The notes: generated by a model from the letters alone, not told the origin. Positions 48,197 to 58,091 are shown, numbered from the stretch's first letter. The stretch: 58,578 nt of DNA from Polaromonas sp. (GCF_010365105.1 NZ_JAAFGZ010000036.1:1-58578), one strand, 5' to 3'. Numbers and translations: made by a program.

Positions 48197-50746
48197 ATGT
48201 TGAATCAACTACTTGCCGGTTACCCGGCTTCGCCGGATAGTTTTGATGAAATGCTGGACGGCTCGGGCCAGCCACGCGCGCATTGGCGCACCCTTCTGGA
48301 CAGCATGGCGCACGAAGCGCCTGATGTCATGCGCAAGCGCACCGAATCGGTGCAGCGGCAGGTGCGTGAAAACGGTGTGACCTACAACGTTTACACCGAC
48401 GACAAAGGCGTGCAGCGCCCCTGGGACCTGAATGTCCTGCCAATGATCCTGCCGCACGGCGAATGGGCGGGGATCGAGGCTGCCGTGATCCAGCGCGCAA
48501 CGCTGATGAACCGGCTTCTGATCGATGTCTATGGCGAACAAAAAATGCTGGCGGAAAGATTGCTGCCGCCCGCGCTGATTCACGGCCATGCCGGCTTCCT
48601 GCGGCCATGCCATGGCATGCAGCACAAGGACGGCGTCGCCCTGCACTTTTACGCCATCGACCTGGCCCGGGCGCCCAACGGCGGCTGGTGGGCCGTGGCC
48701 GACCGGACACAGGCGCCTTCGGGCGCCGGGTATGCACTTGAAAACCGCTCGGTCATCTCGCGGACCTTTCCAGATATGTTGCGCGATTTGAACGTTCAGC
48801 ACCTGGCGGGCTTTTTTGACACCCTGCGCGACAGCCTGGCCAACTGGGGACGCCAGTGCGCCGCCAATGGCCATGGCATACCGCTGCGCGGCAGCGAAGC
48901 GCCGCTGATCGTCCTGCTGACGCCCGGGCCGTATAACGAAACCTATTACGAGCAAGCCTACCTGGCGCGTTATCTTGGATTGCCGCTGGTCGAAGGCAAC
49001 GACCTGACGGTGAGGGACGGCATCGTCTGGCACAAGACATTGTCCGGCTTGCAGCGGGTGCATGTGATCATGCGCCGGGTTGATGACGACTACTGCGACC
49101 CGCTTGAGTTGCGCACCGATTCGGCGCTGGGCGTGGCCGGACTGACCGAGGCCGCCCGGCGCGGCAACGTGCTCATTGCCAACAGCCTGGGGTCAAGCCT
49201 GCTGGAGTCGGGTGCGCTGCTCGGCTTCCTGCCCTTGCTGTGCAAGCGCCTGCTGGGCGAGCCGCTCAAGATGCCATCCGTGGCCACCTGGTGGTGCGGC
49301 GAACCCGCTGCGCTGGAAGTGGTGATCAACCGGCTCGACCAGCTCATCATCAAACCGAGCTTTCCCCAGCTCCGGGAATTTCCTGTCTTTGGCAAAGACC
49401 TGACAGGGCCGGCGCGCACAGCCTTCATCAACAAGATGCGCGCCAATCCCAAGAACTACGTGGCGCAGGAACTGGTCCGGCTGTCCCAGGCGCCGGTATT
49501 GAATCCTGATGCGGGCGGCGGCCTGAGCGCCCGTGCCATCGGCCTTCGGGTCTATGCCTGCGCCACGCCAAAAGGCTATGTCGTGATGCCGGGCGGACTG
49601 ACCCGCGTCGCAACCGGCCTGGATTCACGCATCATCACCATGCAGCGCGGTGGCGGCAGCAAGGACACCTGGATACAGGCCAGCAACCAGGTCGAGGTGC
49701 CCAGTCTGCTGAAACGCACCATCACCCGCCAGGATCTGGTGCGCGACGACACCCATATCTCCAGCCGCGTGGCGGAAAATCTTTTCTGGTTCGGCCGCAA
49801 TGCCGAGCGTTGCGACAACACCGCCCGCCTGCTTCGGGTCGCGCTTAATTTCCTGTTCAATGTGGGACCGGCCAATCGCGGCGACGAATGGCCGACCGTG
49901 GTGGCGCTGTGCACCTGGTTCGGCCTGATCGAATTGAAGGAAAGCACGCCAGGTCAAAGCCATGCACAGGCCGGCAAGGCAGCATCTCTGCTGAGCGACA
50001 GCAAGGTTGAGGCAGAACTGATGCTGGCAGTGGCTTCACCCGACGTTCCGGGGCTGGCCAGGCAGCAGCAGCAGCTCTACCAGAGCGCCGGCCAGTTGCG
50101 CGAACGCTTTTCGGTTGACAACTGGCGCGCCTTCAACCAGATGGTGCAAGGCGTGTCCGGCGCTGACGCGCGGCTGTCGCAGTCGGAAGCCATGACCATT
50201 CTTGACGACGCCACCACCGCGCTGATGACCATGTCGGGCTTTGCTCTCGATGGCATGAGCCGCGACCTGGGCTGGCGTTTCATGTCCCTGGGTCGGCGGC
50301 TGGAACGCCTGCAGTTCCAGGCAGTGACGCTGCAGCATGCGCTCGGCATGCAAGCCAACGGCAGACTGGACTGGCTGCTGGAGCTGTCCGACTGCATCAT
50401 CACCTACCGCGCCCGCTACCGTGCACAGCCCGAATGGCTGCCGCTGCTGGACCTGCTGCTGCTGGACGAAAGCAACACCCGCTCGATCCTGTTCCAGCTT
50501 GAAGGCGTGCTGAAGAGCCTGACGAAGATATCGCTGACCTACGGGCCGTGCGGCGAACAGGAACTGGCGCTGTTGAGGAACGAGCTGGTGTCGCTGGCGC
50601 CCGACACCGATCTGTATTGCGGCAATGCGCGTCTGATTGACCTGCTCCACCGTATCCGGGTGGCAAGTGCGGAGATGTCGGAACGGGTCAGCGTTCAATT
50701 CTTCAGCTACACCGGCCGTCACCCCACCAGGACGCACACAGCATGA
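48197..50746 (+). CDS. Circularly permuted ATP-grasp / alpha-E fusion protein
   Basis: An 849-aa cytoplasmic fusion. Residues about 1-480 form a circularly permuted ATP-grasp domain (YGEQKMLAERLLPPALIHGHAG cut to its core; TPGPYNETYYEQAYLARYLG; HVIMRRVDDDYCDPLEL). Residues about 515-840 form the alpha-helical alpha-E (DUF403) domain beginning SRVAENLFWFGRNAERCDN. ATP-grasp proteins join carboxylates to amines, so a peptide or amide ligase is predicted. The next gene overlaps by four bases. The domains are separate genes in many genomes. Confidence 0.93.
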   Translation: MLNQLLAGYPASPDSFDEMLDGSGQPRAHWRTLLDSMAHEAPDVMRKRTESVQRQVRENGVTYNVYTDDKGVQRPWDLNVLPMILPHGEWAGIEAAVIQRATLMNRLLIDVYGEQKMLAERLLPPALIHGHAGFLRPCHGMQHKDGVALHFYAIDLARAPNGGWWAVADRTQAPSGAGYALENRSVISRTFPDMLRDLNVQHLAGFFDTLRDSLANWGRQCAANGHGIPLRGSEAPLIVLLTPGPYNETYYEQAYLARYLGLPLVEGNDLTVRDGIVWHKTLSGLQRVHVIMRRVDDDYCDPLELRTDSALGVAGLTEAARRGNVLIANSLGSSLLESGALLGFLPLLCKRLLGEPLKMPSVATWWCGEPAALEVVINRLDQLIIKPSFPQLREFPVFGKDLTGPARTAFINKMRANPKNYVAQELVRLSQAPVLNPDAGGGLSARAIGLRVYACATPKGYVVMPGGLTRVATGLDSRIITMQRGGGSKDTWIQASNQVEVPSLLKRTITRQDLVRDDTHISSRVAENLFWFGRNAERCDNTARLLRVALNFLFNVGPANRGDEWPTVVALCTWFGLIELKESTPGQSHAQAGKAASLLSDSKVEAELMLAVASPDVPGLARQQQQLYQSAGQLRERFSVDNWRAFNQMVQGVSGADARLSQSEAMTILDDATTALMTMSGFALDGMSRDLGWRFMSLGRRLERLQFQAVTLQHALGMQANGRLDWLLELSDCIITYRARYRAQPEWLPLLDLLLLDESNTRSILFQLEGVLKSLTKISLTYGPCGEQELALLRNELVSLAPDTDLYCGNARLIDLLHRIRVASAEMSERVSVQFFSYTGRHPTRTHTA

Positions 50747-51666
50747 ATCCCTTGCCCCTGAGCGCTGTCGTGCGCGCCCGCTACCATGTCGTTCACGAAA
50801 CCCAGGTGACCTACGGGAGCCCGGTGACGCTGTCGCAGCAATACCTGCACATGACGCCGAGGTCCTTTGCCTATCAGCAGATCGAGTCGCATGCGCTCTG
50901 GGTGACGCCGACAGAAAACGATGGTGTGGACGGGATGGATTATTTTGGCGACAAAACCCGCCAGATCACCATCACCGCACCGCACCAGAGCCTGCTGGTG
51001 CATGCCGAATCAACAGTCGCGCTGATGCAGCGGCCCGATCTGGACCGCCTCAAGGCAAGCGCTTCCTGGGAAAGCCTGCGAGACCGGCTGCAACAAGGCA
51101 TGGATGCCCCCATGGCCGATGCTTTCCGCTATCTGTATGCCTCGCCGCATGTGATGTGCAGCCTTGAACTGGAAGCGTTTGCGCGCATCAGCTACACGCC
51201 GGGCCGGGCGCAACTTGATGCCGCACTCAACCTGACCCAGCGGATTTTTGACGAGTTCGATTTCGACGACACCGCAACCGACATTTCCACGCCACTGGAC
51301 GAGGTGCTGCGCGGCCGCCGGGGGGTTTGCCAGGATTTTGCCCAGTTGATGATCGGCTGCCTGCGCAGCCTGGGCCTGCCCGCGCGCTATATGAGTGGCT
51401 ACATCCTGACGCACCCGCCGGCCGGCCAGCCACGCATGATCGGTGCCGATGCGTCGCATGCCTGGGTGTCGGTTTTTTGCCCCGACCTGGGTTGGGTGGA
51501 TTTCGACCCGACCAACCGCTGCCTGGTGCAGCACGAGCACATCACCCTGGGCTGGGGCCGCGACTTCAGCGATGTCACGCCGATGCGCGGCGTGGTGCTG
51601 GGCGGCGGCGAGCAGGAGCTTGAGGTGCGGGTGACCGTCACACCGCTGCCGCTGGACAACCTGTAG
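50743..51666 (+). CDS. Transglutaminase-like protein 2
   Basis: A 307-aa protein with the bacterial transglutaminase-like N-terminal domain (about 10-95, HVVHETQVTYGSPVTLSQQ) and a core with triad Cys196 (RGVCQDFA), His239 (ASHAWVSV) and Asp255 (DFDPTNR). Its start overlaps the end of the ATP-grasp/alpha-E gene, so the two are translationally coupled and probably cooperate. Likely a peptidase or amidotransferase on the ligase product. Confidence 0.93.
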   Translation: MNPLPLSAVVRARYHVVHETQVTYGSPVTLSQQYLHMTPRSFAYQQIESHALWVTPTENDGVDGMDYFGDKTRQITITAPHQSLLVHAESTVALMQRPDLDRLKASASWESLRDRLQQGMDAPMADAFRYLYASPHVMCSLELEAFARISYTPGRAQLDAALNLTQRIFDEFDFDDTATDISTPLDEVLRGRRGVCQDFAQLMIGCLRSLGLPARYMSGYILTHPPAGQPRMIGADASHAWVSVFCPDLGWVDFDPTNRCLVQHEHITLGWGRDFSDVTPMRGVVLGGGEQELEVRVTVTPLPLDNL

Positions 51667-51809
51667 CGGCCGGGCAACCAGGAGCCGGCAAGTTACCCGG
51701 TTTGAGCGGCGATGGACGCTGCTTGCCGGCAGGCCGTGTCAACCCGTTGAAATCCGGCCCCCGTGCCGGTGCATCCTGTTTTTCCATTTCACCAAATTGA
51801 GCTATTTTC

Positions 51810-52736
51810 ATGAAACAACTTTCAACCAGCGGCCAGCAGGCCGTCAACGACATCGCCCAGTGCCACGGATTCAGCCCCGACGCGGTCACGAGCATGCTTG
51901 AATCCGTCATCCATGGCAACGGCAGCATGGCGCAGTTCAACCACCCCGAATTCAGCGGCTCCGGCCAATGGATGAGCGGCGGCATGACCATGGTGTCCGA
52001 CATGTTCAACAACCAGCTCAAGGGCCGCGTCGATGCCCTGTGCGCCGAACTTTCAAGGCTGGTGGCAAGCCAGCCCGACCTGATCAGGACCGGCAGTTTC
52101 CAGTCGCAAAACCAGAGCGGCCAGCAGCAAACCAGCCATGACAGCGGCGCGTACCCGGACGCCAATGCGACGATGAGTCCGTCGGCAAGCCTGTTTGCCG
52201 CGCCGGCCCCCGGCGCGTCGTCCGACTGGTGGCCGTCTGACCTGCGCTGGCCCAACAGCACCGGCGCCCAGAACGGCGTGCGCTATGCCTGCTTTGCACA
52301 GGCGCGCCGCCTGGCCATCGAAATCAATGGCAGCGTCACCGTCTATGACACGCAGGACCACCAGCTCGGCGGCTTTTCGCAGCAGCAGTCTTACGGCAGT
52401 TCGGTCACCTTTTCCAGCCAGTACGGGCTGGTGGATGTGACCCGCCTGCCGGTCGTGTCGGTCAATGGCGTGCAGCAAAACCTTGACGCAGCCGGCCACA
52501 CCAACGGCTCGGGCGCAACGCAGGCAGCAACTCCTGAATTCCGGCCGGCCGCATTCGCAGCGCCAGCCCCCTTCCCGCTCCAGCCGGAATTGCAGGCCCG
52601 CCCCGGGAACAATCCCACGCCAGGCGATGCGGACATTTTCCTGATGATCGAGAAGCTGGCCGACCTGCGAAGCCGCGCCATCATCAGCGACGAAGACTTC
52701 AACACCAAGAAAACCGAATTGCTGGCACGGCTCTAA
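51810..52736 (+). CDS. SHOCT-domain protein, unknown function
   Basis: A 308-aa soluble protein. The N-terminal 75 residues are helical (MKQLSTSGQQAVNDIAQCHG), a Gln/Ser/Ala-rich linker follows, a beta-rich central region (about 135-225) contains VRYACFAQARRLAIEINGSVTV, and the last 35 residues form a SHOCT-type helix pair (FLMIEKLADLRSRAIISDEDF). SHOCT modules often mediate oligomerisation. It sits between transglutaminase genes, with 143 bp upstream and 115 bp downstream, so cotranscription is uncertain. Confidence 0.75.
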   Translation: MKQLSTSGQQAVNDIAQCHGFSPDAVTSMLESVIHGNGSMAQFNHPEFSGSGQWMSGGMTMVSDMFNNQLKGRVDALCAELSRLVASQPDLIRTGSFQSQNQSGQQQTSHDSGAYPDANATMSPSASLFAAPAPGASSDWWPSDLRWPNSTGAQNGVRYACFAQARRLAIEINGSVTVYDTQDHQLGGFSQQQSYGSSVTFSSQYGLVDVTRLPVVSVNGVQQNLDAAGHTNGSGATQAATPEFRPAAFAAPAPFPLQPELQARPGNNPTPGDADIFLMIEKLADLRSRAIISDEDFNTKKTELLARL

Positions 52737-52851
52737 AACAGCCGGCGCAAGTTGCCCCGCGTACCCCGTCAAGGCGGGTAGGACGCATCCGACAGGCTTG
52801 CCTGTTGACCACTGATTGCACAGTTGACGCAAAAAGCGGACGCTGTGCGCT

Positions 52852-53757
52852 GTGCAACTCCCGAGCCTTGACGTGTCCGCCATCTTCGACATCACCCACA
52901 CCACCCATTACCGGTATGCCCAGCAGGTCATGCTGGGCGAGCACTGGGTGCAATTCCGCCCGCGTGACAGCCATGACTTGCGTGTACTGGCTACGGACAT
53001 GCAGGTCACGCCTGCGCCGGTGGACATCCGCATGTTTCAGGATGCCTATTCCAACTCCATCGCCAAGATCCAGCCACAAAGCCCTGCGAACGAGTTGAAG
53101 GTGGTGTGCATGTCGTCGGTCGAACACACCGGCACCCGCGCCGTCAACTTTCCCATGAGTTCGCGCGCCCGGCAGTTTCCGCTAGCCTATGGCGACGAAG
53201 AACGGCTGGTGCTGCGGCACTACCTCGCTCCCTACTACGACGATCCCGGCGGCATCCTGCAGGACTGGGCCAACCAGTTCATCCGGCCCGACGAAACCAC
53301 CGGCACCCGCGAGCTGCTGGTGGAAATGACGCAATTCATCCGCGACTCCATGACCTACCATGTTCGTCTGAACCCCGGGGTGCAGACGCCGTATGAAACA
53401 CTGCGGCTGAAAAGCGGCGCCTGCCGGGACTTTGCAACCCTGATGATCGAAGCGGTGCGCCGTCTTGGCTATGCGGCACGCTTCGTTTCGGGCTACCTGT
53501 ACACGCCGTGGCTGGACACCGAAGACCAGCAGAGCCACGGCAATGGTTCCACGCATGCCTGGGTGCAGATTTACCTGCCCGACGCAGGCTGGATTCCGTT
53601 CGATCCGACCAATAACCTGATCGGCGGGACCGACCTTATTCCCGTCGGCGTGGCCCGCCATGCCAGTCTGGCCAAGCCGCTCAGCGGATCCTGGGACGGC
53701 TCGCCGGGAGACTTTCTGGGCATGGATGTCACTGTCCAGGTCCGCAAGCGAGGCTGA
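52852..53757 (+). CDS. Transglutaminase-like protein 3
   Basis: A 301-aa protein of the same two-domain layout: N-terminal beta domain (about 10-95, ITHTTHYRYAQQVMLGEHW) and a core with Cys191 (SGACRDFAT), His235 (STHAWVQI) and Asp251 (PFDPTNN). The predicted start is GTG at 52852; the true start may lie slightly downstream, since the family motif begins near residue 10. Same strand as its paralogues. Cytoplasmic by lack of a signal peptide. Confidence 0.9.
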   Translation: MQLPSLDVSAIFDITHTTHYRYAQQVMLGEHWVQFRPRDSHDLRVLATDMQVTPAPVDIRMFQDAYSNSIAKIQPQSPANELKVVCMSSVEHTGTRAVNFPMSSRARQFPLAYGDEERLVLRHYLAPYYDDPGGILQDWANQFIRPDETTGTRELLVEMTQFIRDSMTYHVRLNPGVQTPYETLRLKSGACRDFATLMIEAVRRLGYAARFVSGYLYTPWLDTEDQQSHGNGSTHAWVQIYLPDAGWIPFDPTNNLIGGTDLIPVGVARHASLAKPLSGSWDGSPGDFLGMDVTVQVRKRG

Positions 53758-53911
53758 ACCGGGTCCAGCAGCCCGCAACGGCTGGCTTCGTCCTACACCA
53801 CCAGTTCCGGACTGCCGATGGGCTGGCTGCGCCACGGCTGGTTTAATTTACAAGTTTGTGAAACCGCTTGAGCCATGCCTCAAGACCTCCTATTGCCCTG
53901 CAGGAACTCCG

Positions 53912-54811
53912 ATGAACGATACCTTGATGAACGACCCCGGCGTTGCCTTGTTGCCTCAGGGCAACCTGGCGCTCGCTGCCACCGTGGCGCAGCCATTCAA
54001 TACCAACCGGCTGCAAATTGACTCGACGCTGGACTATGTCGTCGATGGCCCGTCCGAGTTTGTATTTCTGATCCATGTGGCCAACGGCATGGGACAGACG
54101 CTGGTTCAGGAAAACTTGCAGATCGAACCACCCACGCCCTTCAGAACCTATTGCGACGGCCAGTCGGGCAACCGCTTCCTGCGCTTTCAGGCCCAGCCGG
54201 GCCCGCTGAAGTTGGTCTATCGGGCCCTGGTGGACCGCATGATCGAGCCGGCCGATGTCAATGCCCCCGAAGTACCGGTGCACGAGTTACCGGACGATGT
54301 GCTGCATTACCTGACGCCGACCCGTTACTGCGAATCCGACCTGCTCGGGCCGAATGCCGCCGAACTGTTTGGCCAGTTGCCTCAGGGCTACGCTCGCGTG
54401 CAGGCTATTTGCGAATGGGTTCGCGGCAACGTTGAATACCGCATCGGCTCGACCAACGCGACCACGACAGCGCGCGAAGTCTTCATGCAGCGGGCCGGTG
54501 TGTGCCGGGACTTTGCACATCTGGCGCTGACCTTTTGCAGGGCGCTGAACATTCCGGCGCGGCTGGTCAGCGGTTACGCCACGTTTGACGAGCCACCACC
54601 GGACTTTCATGCTGTTTTTGAGGCTTACCTGGGCGGGCGCTGGGTGCTGTTCGACCCGACCGCGATGTCGCCGCTGGACCAGATCATTCGCCTGGCCCAT
54701 GGGCGCGACGCGAAGGATGTGGCCTTTGCCACCATTTTCGGACCCGCGCACATGGTCTCGATGAGCCCTGATGTGGTGCTGGTGAACCGCAACGCGGCCC
54801 TTGCGGGATAA
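53912..54811 (+). CDS. Transglutaminase-like protein 4
   Basis: A 299-aa divergent member with core triad Cys198 (AGVCRDFAH), His233 (PDFHAVFEAYL) and Asp248 (LFDPTAM). The N-terminal region (about 20-110) is beta-rich but unlike the other three. The His motif FHAVFEAY differs from the usual HAWxE, marking another subfamily. Start MNDTLMNDPG has an AGGAA ribosome-binding site. Last gene of the cluster. Confidence 0.9.
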   Translation: MNDTLMNDPGVALLPQGNLALAATVAQPFNTNRLQIDSTLDYVVDGPSEFVFLIHVANGMGQTLVQENLQIEPPTPFRTYCDGQSGNRFLRFQAQPGPLKLVYRALVDRMIEPADVNAPEVPVHELPDDVLHYLTPTRYCESDLLGPNAAELFGQLPQGYARVQAICEWVRGNVEYRIGSTNATTTAREVFMQRAGVCRDFAHLALTFCRALNIPARLVSGYATFDEPPPDFHAVFEAYLGGRWVLFDPTAMSPLDQIIRLAHGRDAKDVAFATIFGPAHMVSMSPDVVLVNRNAALAG

Positions 54812-54860
54812 GCAATCAAGCGCGGTTGCCGCTGCGCAAGGTTTCAAAAAAACCTCTTTC

Positions 54861-54914
54861 GCTACGTATTTCATAGCTACAAATGCAAGCCAGTCCTGCG
54901 GAAAAGGCCTATTT
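54861..54914 (+). repeat. 54-bp dispersed element, copy 11 (intergenic)
   Basis: GCTACGTATTTCATAGCT start, GCA at codon 9, TGC at codon 13, GGAAAA at codons 14-15 and TTT at 18. It lies between the convergent last transglutaminase gene and galE, ending four bases from the galE stop codon. Confidence 0.85.
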
Positions 54915-54918
54915 AATC

Positions 54919-55929
54919 TTATTTATAGCCTTCCGGGTTGCTGCTTTGCCAGCGCCAAGCATCCAGGCACATGTCGGCCAGGCTGCGGCTGGCGGTCCAG
55001 CCCAGCAACTGCTGCGCAAGCGCCGGGTCGGCATAGCACTGCGCCACGTCGCCTGGCCGGCGCGGGGCGATCTGGTAATTGACGGGCCGGCCGCTGGCCT
55101 TTTCAAACGCCTTGACCACTTCAAGCACGCTGTTGCCGCAGCCGGTTCCCAGGTTGACGGTGAAGCTTTTCCGGGTTTCCAGCAGCGCCTGCAGCGCGGC
55201 CACATGCCCTTCGGCCAGGTCCTGCACGTGGATGTAGTCGCGCACGCCGGTGCCGTCCGGCGTGGGGTAGTCACTGCCATACACGTTCAGGAACGGCCGC
55301 TTGCCAATCGCCACCTGCGTGACGAAAGGCATCAGGTTGTTGGGAATGCCGCTCGGGTCTTCGCCGATCAGGCCGCTGGTGTGCGCGCCGACCGGGTTGA
55401 AATAGCGCAGCACGCCAAGCTGCCAGGACGGGTCGGACACCTGCACGGCCGACAGGATGTCCTCGATCACGAGCTTGGTGTGGCCGTAGGGGTTGGTGTG
55501 GCTGCGCGGAAAATCTTCGGTGATGGGCACCGACGCCGGATCGCCATAGACCGTGGCGCTGCTGGAAAACACCAGCGTCCGGCAGCTTGACGCCTGCATC
55601 GCCTCCAGCAGGCTGACTGCGCCGCCAATGTTGTTGCGGTAGTACTTGAGCGGCTGGGCCACGCTTTCGCCGACGGCCTTGTCGCCGGCAAAGTGAAGCA
55701 CGGCAGCAATCTGGTGGCGCGCCAGCACGTCGCCGACCCAGGGCGTGTCGAGCACATCGCCTTTTTCGCACGCCACGGTCTGGCCGGTGATCTGCTGCAG
55801 GCGCTCCAGCACGGCCGGATGGCTGTTGGAAAAGTTGTCCAGGATCACCGGGGTAAAGCCCGCCTCGATCAGCGCGACGCAGGTATGGCTGCCGATGTAG
55901 CCGGCACCGCCGGTCAGGAGTATGTTCAT
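54919..55929 (-). CDS. galE: UDP-glucose 4-epimerase
   Basis: A 336-aa NAD-dependent SDR enzyme interconverting UDP-glucose and UDP-galactose. It has the dinucleotide motif MNILLTGGAGYIGSHT, SSSATVYGDP (about 125), catalytic YGHTK (Tyr and Lys, near 150) and RYFNPVGAHTSG. Start MNILLTGG was chosen; upstream in-frame residues do not belong to the fold. It may supply sugar nucleotides for surface polysaccharide. Confidence 0.96.
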   Translation of the reverse strand: MNILLTGGAGYIGSHTCVALIEAGFTPVILDNFSNSHPAVLERLQQITGQTVACEKGDVLDTPWVGDVLARHQIAAVLHFAGDKAVGESVAQPLKYYRNNIGGAVSLLEAMQASSCRTLVFSSSATVYGDPASVPITEDFPRSHTNPYGHTKLVIEDILSAVQVSDPSWQLGVLRYFNPVGAHTSGLIGEDPSGIPNNLMPFVTQVAIGKRPFLNVYGSDYPTPDGTGVRDYIHVQDLAEGHVAALQALLETRKSFTVNLGTGCGNSVLEVVKAFEKASGRPVNYQIAPRRPGDVAQCYADPALAQQLLGWTASRSLADMCLDAWRWQSSNPEGYK

Positions 55930-56165
55930 GAAAAGGGTGGCCTGTTGGATTGAAAGTGTCTGCACGGCCTGCACTGCCCGGCACAGTCCCGCATGGCGGG
56001 CCGTCCCGGCAGGAATCAAGTCTGACGCCTGCGTTCCGTCTGATTATGATCAAAAAGCCCGTTTGCGCAATACCCGCCTACACAAGCCGCTATGGATTCA
56101 GGAGTTATTCAAATGCTCCGCAGGTAGCTGGACCGCAGCCCCGGCGGCCTTCAATCTAAATCAAC

Positions 56166-57056
56166 CTACAGGGTGCGGGCGCCGAAAGTGTCGCAGGCCT
56201 TGACGCTGCCCTTCTTCAGGCCGGTGTCAAACCAGCGCTGGCGCTGGGCGCTGGTGCCATGGGTGAAACTTTCAGGCACGACGGCGCCGCGGCCCGCGCG
56301 TTGCAATGCGTCGTCGCCAATCTGGGCGGCGGCGTTCATGGCTTCCTCGACATCGCCCTGCTCCAGGATCTGCCGGGCGGACTGGGCGTGGTTGGCCCAG
56401 ACGCCGGCAAAGCAGTCGGCCTGCAGTTCCAGGCGAACGCTCAATCCGTTGTATTCGACCTTGCTCACGCGGCTTCGCATCTGCTCCATTTTTTCGCTGA
56501 TGCCGAGCAGGTTCTGCACATGGTGGCCAACTTCATGGGCGATCACATAGGCCTGGGCAAAGTCGCCGGGTGCGCCCAGCTTGTTTTTCAGGGTTTCGTA
56601 AAACCCGAGGTCGATGTAGACCTTCTGGTCGCCGGGGCAGTAAAAAGGCCCCATGGCCGCCTGACCCTGGCCGCAGGCAGTTTGCGTGGCGCCACGAAAC
56701 AACACCAGCCGGGGCTCCTGGTAGGTGCCGCCGCCCTTGGCAAACACGTCTTTCCAGACGTCTTCAGTGTCGGCCAGCACGGTGGACACGAAGGCGGCCA
56801 TGCGGTCGTCGGCTGGCGGCCGCTGCGCCGGGGCTTGCTGCTGCACCTGTGCGGTGGGCGCTCCCCCGCCGCTGAACATGCTCAAAAGGGTCAGCGGGTT
56901 GATGCCGAATATCCAGCCGCCCACCAGCGCCACGACGATGGTGCCGACTCCGATGCTGCGCCCGCCCAGCAGGCCGCCACCGCCGCCAAAACCGCCGCCG
57001 CCGTCGCTGCGCCGGTCCTCTACATTGTCAGATTCTCGATTGCCTTCCCATTTCAT
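56166..57056 (-). CDS. ypfJ: YpfJ-family neutral zinc metallopeptidase
   Basis: A 296-aa membrane-anchored protein with an N-terminal Gly-rich segment, one transmembrane helix (about 35-62) and a C-terminal peptidase domain with zinc motif HEVGHH (near 173) and the downstream [15 protein letters not shown], where the glutamate is a likely third ligand. This matches the YpfJ (putative neutral zinc metallopeptidase) family; the physiological substrate is unknown. Monocistronic. Confidence 0.93.
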   Translation of the reverse strand: MKWEGNRESDNVEDRRSDGGGGFGGGGGLLGGRSIGVGTIVVALVGGWIFGINPLTLLSMFSGGGAPTAQVQQQAPAQRPPADDRMAAFVSTVLADTEDVWKDVFAKGGGTYQEPRLVLFRGATQTACGQGQAAMGPFYCPGDQKVYIDLGFYETLKNKLGAPGDFAQAYVIAHEVGHHVQNLLGISEKMEQMRSRVSKVEYNGLSVRLELQADCFAGVWANHAQSARQILEQGDVEEAMNAAAQIGDDALQRAGRGAVVPESFTHGTSAQRQRWFDTGLKKGSVKACDTFGARTL

Positions 57057-57176
57057 GATGCCTCCGGATACAAAGTGGTCAACAGGCAGATGCTAGCGGC
57101 CAGCCGCCTGCCTGCGGGTAAATATTCAGGATGGACGGCTTGGGGACAAGCCGCATCCAGCGCCATGCATGAAACG

Positions 57177-58019
57177 TCATTCAAAACGAACCGTCAGCCC
57201 CGCCAGTTCGCCGCCCACCGGACCCGATGACTCGATCTGCGTGTGCCAGGTTTGACCCGGGGCCACCGGATGGGCATCGGTCAGCGTGCCGGTGCTCACC
57301 AGGTCGCCGGCTTTCAGGACGGGTGCGCCAGGCGTGGCACGCAATGCCCGGACGAAATGCAGCAGCGCCTGCACCGGGCCATCGAGCACATTGGCGCCCC
57401 GGCCTTCGTCTTTCAGCGCACCGTCGCCGTAGAGGCGAATGGTCAGGCCGGCCAGCGCCTGGACCAGATCGACCGTGGGCGTGCCCGCCAGGACCGGGAT
57501 ACGTGGTCCGACCAGCAGCAGGCCATGCAGCCCGGCATCTGCCACGGCCTGGGCAGCGGTGAATTTCCATTGCGCAAAGTGCGTGTGCACGATTTCGAAA
57601 CCATGCGCCACCCAGTCGAGCGACGCCACCAGTTCGTCTGCAGAGCAGTCGGGTGGCGGCGCATCACGCAGGCAAAACACAATTTCGGGTTCGATGCGTG
57701 GCTCGCACAAGCCGTCAAGAAGCAGCACCGCCGCATCTGGGGCATTGGATGGCGCCTGCGTCACGCTGCCTTGCCAGACGGTTCCCCAGATGGGCGTATC
57801 AACCTGGTAATGCGGCCAGATGTTGCGGTTGGTAAAGCCCACCTTGTAGCCCGCCGGCACGTCGCCAGCCCGGACTCGCGCTGCGCGCACTGCCAGCGCG
57901 GCTGCATAGGCCTGTGGCAGGTCCACGGGCATGGTGGCGGACCAGTCCAGCGGCAGGGCCTGCAGGCGCGCATGCTCCAGGCGGTCGGCCAGATCAGAAA
58001 AGGCGTTTGAATCAGTCAT
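57177..58019 (-). CDS. Fumarylacetoacetase-fold hydratase (2-keto-4-pentenoate hydratase type)
   Basis: A 280-aa protein of the MhpD/2-oxopent-4-enoate hydratase-decarboxylase group. It has GYKVGFTNRNIW (about 59), the metal ligands in EPEIVFCL (about 110, Glu-x-Glu) and DLVSTGTLTDAHPVAPGQTW at the C-terminus. In related enzymes these act at the end of aromatic meta-cleavage. No other catabolic genes are nearby, so the substrate is uncertain. Start MTDSNAFSDL was chosen over an ATG 21 bases upstream. Confidence 0.85.
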   Translation of the reverse strand: MTDSNAFSDLADRLEHARLQALPLDWSATMPVDLPQAYAAALAVRAARVRAGDVPAGYKVGFTNRNIWPHYQVDTPIWGTVWQGSVTQAPSNAPDAAVLLLDGLCEPRIEPEIVFCLRDAPPPDCSADELVASLDWVAHGFEIVHTHFAQWKFTAAQAVADAGLHGLLLVGPRIPVLAGTPTVDLVQALAGLTIRLYGDGALKDEGRGANVLDGPVQALLHFVRALRATPGAPVLKAGDLVSTGTLTDAHPVAPGQTWHTQIESSGPVGGELAGLTVRFE

Positions 58020-58091
58020 GGATTTGGGCTTCAGGAACATCGGGTCGGACTCAAGGGCCGCAGCATGGCATTGTGTCGCATGTGGCCCGAA

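Noticed and set aside
56089..56142. GCTATGGATTCAGGAGTTATTC upstream of galE as a degenerate 54-bp element (written here in part)
   Set aside because: The opening resembles the element, but positions 13-18 are GGAGTT instead of ATAGCT and the right half does not match.
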